From the NCBI GenBank assembly GCA_025617745.1, contig CM046863.1, forward strand, positions 4,095,660 through 4,159,659: 64,000 nt of DNA, read 5' to 3'. Source of the DNA: Heliocidaris erythrogramma. Taxonomy: Eukaryota > Echinodermata > Echinoidea > Camarodonta > Echinometridae. The notes under the pieces were generated by a model. The model worked only from the letters and a program-made list of their open reading frames with translations, ran no database searches and was not told where the DNA came from. Position numbers and translations under genes: made by a program. This document shows positions 59,784 to 64,000 of the stretch, piece after piece; the stretch's first letter is position 1, and every line of letters starts with the position of its first letter.

Positions 59784-59989
59784 GATTCCACTGAATTCAA
59801 TTGATAAACTTCAAATCAACAATTTTAGAGCCTTTTTTGACGAATAAAAAGACGAGATACGTCAACAACTTATTACAACAAAGATTTTTTTAGGGACTCT
59901 TTGTTTTCTTATATTTTAAAGTGACACTGCCCCAAGAGCGGCGTTAGGTTGCAAACTGCCCCCTAATAATTACGGGATGCAGGACCTTT

Positions 59990-60183
59990 ATAAAGTGAAA
60001 CCTGTCTATAAAGACCACTCAAGGGAGACAAGAAACACGGTATTTATGAGCAGATGGTCTTTATGTACAGGTCCCTTAAATACATGTTTCAACGAGAAAC
60101 ATTTTTCGAGGGAAACAAAAATTAAGGTCTTTATAGATAGGTGGTCTTTCTATACAGGTGGTCGCTAAAGCAGGTTTGACTGT
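59990..60183. repeat. Element built of AAACCTGTCTATAAAGACC-type units
   Basis: AACCTGTCTATAAAGACCAC at the left end and, inverted, CTATACAGGTGGTCGCTAAAG plus CAGGTTTGACTGTA at the right. Internal half-units (GGTCTTTATGTACAGG, GGTCTTTATAGATAGG) repeat the motif. Probably a MITE. Confidence 0.5.
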
Positions 60184-60572
60184 AGATGTACATGTGAGAA
60201 CGCACGTTAATACGTGAGTTTTCGTTAATTTGCTGGATTTTCTTTTTTTCTCAAGAAGTATCTTGTAAATTTGACCTAGCAATTATGAGAGGGGTTTATT
60301 TCACATTTCATCCGAATCAAGTATACCAACTTTACAAGAAGCGCGGGAGCAATCAAACAATAATAAAATCCCATTTTCATAACAGCTGAAAAATATGACT
60401 TGACCCATACTACGCCACTGTGTAACGAAATTCGCTTAGCTCTTTCAGTGCCGATGTCACATATATGTGACAGATAGACTTGCCACTTTCATTCACCAAT
60501 TAATCGACCACAGGAAAGGTATATGGTGGTCAATATATATCAGAATTTTTAGCATAAATCAAGCATTCTAAA

Positions 60573-60821
60573 TATTTGATTATATGCTACCGTAGAATGT
60601 TTCAGAGAAAATTGCAGATTTTTAAAAGGATATTACCTTATTAACATTAAACAATAGTAAACAAAATTTAATGAGAAACCAAAAAATAATGGACCAAAAA
60701 AAAATTAATTTTCAATCATTCTTATGCATAAAGTCGGGTAACGTAATAATGGTTGGTATCATAAGAAATGGTAATAAATTTCCCACAAATATTGTACACA
60801 ATATTTTGTGAAATAATAGAT
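60573..60821. repeat. Direct repeat flanking the SLC16-like gene, upstream copy
   Basis: Partner of 52123-52387, same orientation, with several indels and substitutions. Neither copy has inverted termini. Confidence 0.75.
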
Positions 60822-60954
60822 AATCAGTAACGCGAAAGCGTTATAAGGGTTTAGCGTTATATTTGCTGATTGTTAAGCCCCGCACAGCAAGGTGGTACGG
60901 TCCAGTAAATTTTCCTAGTCTCGTATTAGTCGTTCGCCCGTATTTGACGCAAGG

Positions 60955-61440
60955 AAAAAGGAAAGACAGAGAGAAGAAACCAAAGAAATACATAAGAAAA
61001 AGGAAGACACAGAATAAGCAAAGAAATGCATATAGAAATAAAAAGAAGATATGGAGAATAAAAACAAAGTAATACATTAGGGGGAAAAGGAAGACAGAGA
61101 CTAAGCAAAGAAATGCATAAAGAAATAAAAATAAGATATGGAGAATAAAAACAAAGTAATACATTAGGGGGAAAAGGAAGAGAGAGAGAATAAAACCAAA
61201 GCAATGCATGAGGAAAAAATAAGAGAAAAGTGAAACAAAGAAATACATAAAGAAATTAAAAGAAGATAGAGAGAAGAAAAACAAAGAAATACATTAAGAA
61301 AAAAGACAGAGAAGAAAATCAAAGAAATACATAATTAAAAAGGCAGAGGAAAAACAAAGTAATACATAAGAAAGAGGAGACAAGTGAGAAGGAAATTCAT
61401 CAGGAAAGAATGAAGATAGAAGAAAAAACAAAGAAATACT
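60955..61440. repeat. Purine-rich minisatellite
   Basis: Units of the AAAGAAATACATAAGAAAAAGG type repeat throughout. The block around AGATATGGAGAATAAAAAC is duplicated at 86-bp spacing (61048, 61134) nearly perfectly. Long open frames on the minus strand here (Phe/Leu/Ser only) are composition artefacts. Confidence 0.75.
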
Positions 61441-61736
61441 ATAGTACTGCGGCCACGCCAGCCGTGTTGGTCATCATACACACGTGGATATTGCACAAAC
61501 AACGACTGTCATTACATCTATCAATAATAATAAATAATAATACATGTTTGTTTTTTTTTTAATCACCTTTAACTTAAGAAAAAAGTGTTGTATAATAATT
61601 TGATTTAGCCATTCTCAAAACACTAATCAGTTTATTTTTATATTTATTATATGTTTCTTTATTCAATTCAGTTTTCAGCAGGATAAGCAGTTTTCAGCAG
61701 CTTGTTTTCGATATTTATTCAATTCAGTTTGCTTAT

Positions 61737-63103
61737 TCAAATAATTCTTATATAATCTGTGTTTTTTTTATTAATTGACCTTAAAAGTCCAAATGTCATC
61801 CAAGGTTTCCTAAATTTAATTTTAAAGTTTTTAGGCTTTATTATAGGAAAACATTCATTATATAACGAATTATAAATCATCAAAAATATATCATAACAAT
61901 GATTTATATATTCAATACATAAAACCTGACTCCAGTCAGCTTCTTTTAATTTATTTCTAAATGTCTGAATAGTTTCATCATTTATTAAGCGTTTGGGTAA
62001 TGTATTTCCAAAATGGCTAAATGTATAATTATTATTTTTATTAAAACAAAATATGGGGAAGTGATCAGATAAATCAGAAATTACAAGACCTGAAACAATA
62101 TTACCATCGATAGAATTACTAAAAATATTATCAATTAAAGTTGCTGAGGTTGATGAAATCCTTGTTGGTTTTGTTATAAGAGGAAGTAAATGATGAGAGA
62201 ACATCAAATCTAAAAATTCATTTGATTTTTCATGTGAATTAATGTTCAAAATATTTATATTGAAATCGCCCATCAAATATAAATCAATACTATTTTTGGT
62301 AACAATATTCAAAATATTATTCATTTTTTCCAAAAAAAATATCTATGCTAGTATTTGGAGCCCGATATATGCATCCAATAACAACAGGTTTTTTATTTTT
62401 TAACTTTAAGTTAAATAAATAAAGATTCAAATTCTGATGTTTTATGGGACAAATCAGATCGAATCACATAATCATAATTACTATTAATGTATAGTGCAAC
62501 CCCACCACCTTTTTTATTTTCTCTATTCATCTGAACTAGATTATAACCCTTCATATTATACATATTAACATTTGAATTTGAGTTAAACCAAGTTTCAGAA
62601 ATGCCAATGGCTGTAAAATTATGATCAAGAGTTGCAAATAAAGAGCAAATATCATCAAAATTTTTACATAAACTTCTTGCATTTATGTGTAAAAATGAAA
62701 CTGATTCTTTAGCATGATACTTTGAGCTAAATTCATCTCCAAAAATATATTTACAATCAATAAGTTTAAAATTATCATTGTTTTCGAAATTAAAGTACTC
62801 ATTATCATCACTAAACATACCTTCAGTATTATTTAAGTCATATGGGTTAATTTTTAGATGCTTCAGTCTTTCAGTTAATGAGTCATCATCTAAGTTAAAA
62901 TAACTATACATGTTAATCTTATATTCATCATTATTTTCAAAATGATTAAATGGAAATAGTGTTACACAATCATCGCATTGTTTATCGGTAGAATTGGCAC
63001 TTTTGAAATACACGCCACAAATTACACACCCAGAACGCATTGAATAACACACACAAAAACAAACAGCTGAATTAAGAGTAACCAATAATACAAAATAACA
63101 CAA
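61737..63103 (-). mobile_element. 5' part of a second LINE: N-terminal Cys region and endonuclease, no reverse transcriptase
   Basis: The first frame (63103-62411) has a Cys-rich start (CVICGVYFK...QCDDC), an acidic spacer, then the endonuclease: FLHINARSLC, IGISETWF and KKGGGVALYI. The second frame (62333-61737) has LMGDFNINI, TKPTRISSTSATLIDN and SDHFPIF. The link segment (KPVVIGCIYRAPNTSID) lies between them in a third frame. The two shifts map to a T insertion near 62415 and an 8-T run at about 62331-62340. Sequence 3' of the linker (RKPWMTFGLLRSINKKN) is missing and no RT motif follows. It is distinct from the LINE at 48-51 kb. Confidence 0.85.
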
Positions 63104-64000
63104 TAAAAACCAAGTACAATCTAATTTTAGTGCTCAGTGCTACTACACAAAAGAAACAAAAAAGATACAAAACTATGCAGTTTCAATGGTAACATTGTGG
63201 CAATGAAAGTGAACTCAATACATAGAGTCTATACGAAAATGGCCTATGCCTATGTGTGAGAGTAAGCTGTTGGTGAACAACAGAACACCACAAAATACCT
63301 CAAAATGCAAGAAAGATACTCCGTATAATACACTAAAAGATTGTCCTGTACGTGCTATCAGACAGACCTTCATAAATAACAAACAAATCACAATCACTGA
63401 AGCACATAACATGGAAAAATATATACAACAAAGTGAGAGCTCTGTTGGAGGGCGCGTGCAGCCACAAAAAAGCGTGCTTTTTAGCTGCTTGCAAAAGATA
63501 ATTTATGATTTTGATTGATTTATAGCAAAACGGCATGGGGGGGGGGAATTCGGCGAGGATAGACTGATCAAGTATAAATTTTCTTTAAAAGTATCGTATT
63601 TTGCAGCCGTCACTTTGCCTTTGAAGCCGTTCCTGTGAATTTAAAGATTGAGTACGCATCTTGAGCCCAAGAATACTGTAAAATATGTTTTTTGTTGTAT
63701 GAGCTGATGCATTTTAGCTTCCATGAAGATTGTTTAATGTTTAATGTGGTAAGTGAAGCAAATACTTTACCTGTCCTTTACAAGCCCGTCGTTTACAGCA
63801 ACATGGCTAATGCGAAAGGTCTTCGTATATGGGTCACACAAGCACGTTGATACTCATCAGGAACAATGTTGTTCGTCACTTGCCATGCCGCGCCTGTGAT
63901 GCGGCATAAGGGAGGTTGCACGACTGACGTATCGCGCGATCCGAGACCTTCAACGCTAAAATAAGAACAGTTCTTTACAAGTTCACTCTAGCTTATGAAT
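63104..64000. other. End of window, no gene recognised
   Basis: May include the 5' untranslated part of the second LINE just above 63103. A short G run at 63538-63546. Nothing else identifiable. Confidence 0.4.

Noticed and set aside
60841-61284. 147-residue Phe/Leu-rich frame resembling a multi-pass membrane protein
   Set aside because: It is the complement of the purine-rich minisatellite; the hydrophobicity comes from T-rich codons.

Overview
The window looks like non-coding-rich chromosomal DNA from a marine invertebrate animal. The genes have GT-AG introns, strong Kozak starts and no operon-like packing. The intergenic and intronic DNA is AT-rich and full of microsatellites, long G or C runs, tRNA-like SINEs, CR1/Jockey-type LINE pieces, Tc1-like DNA and many fold-back MITEs. 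An invertebrate deuterostome such as an echinoderm fits best; that is inference from style only and no sequence search was possible.

Two protein-coding genes can be reconstructed exon by exon with consistent splice phases, both on the minus strand. The first (19235-27920, four coding exons, 180 residues) encodes a CD225/dispanin (IFITM-like) small membrane protein with a Pro/Gln-rich N-terminus and a PPSY motif. The second (52800-59783, four coding exons, 517 residues) encodes an SLC16/monocarboxylate-transporter-like protein of the major facilitator superfamily, with a 140-residue central loop. The two genes have no evident functional link.

Layout: 1-19 kb has no recognisable host gene and holds SINE-like units, microsatellites, an inverted pair of near-identical 200-bp elements and several MITEs. 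From 19 to 28.5 kb lies the dispanin gene, whose introns carry a 1.49-kb TA-flanked element with another hairpin nested in it, a 1.19-kb fold-back with 550-bp arms, and a hairpin around an 11-bp tandem repeat. From 28.5 to 47.8 kb is repeat-rich intergenic DNA. From 47.86 to 51.1 kb is a nearly full-length LINE on the minus strand (endonuclease plus reverse transcriptase, three single-base frame breaks). From 52 to 60.8 kb lies the transporter gene, flanked by a 230-250 bp direct repeat and carrying a deleted Tc1/mariner element in its first coding intron. From 60.9 to 63.2 kb come a purine-rich minisatellite and the 5' part of a second LINE that has lost its reverse transcriptase.

The main unusual content is the repeat ecology: at least ten distinguishable inverted-repeat families, several with clear target-site duplications and one with an empty-site comparison inside the window. 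No prokaryotic-type system, CRISPR array, rRNA or intact tRNA gene was seen.
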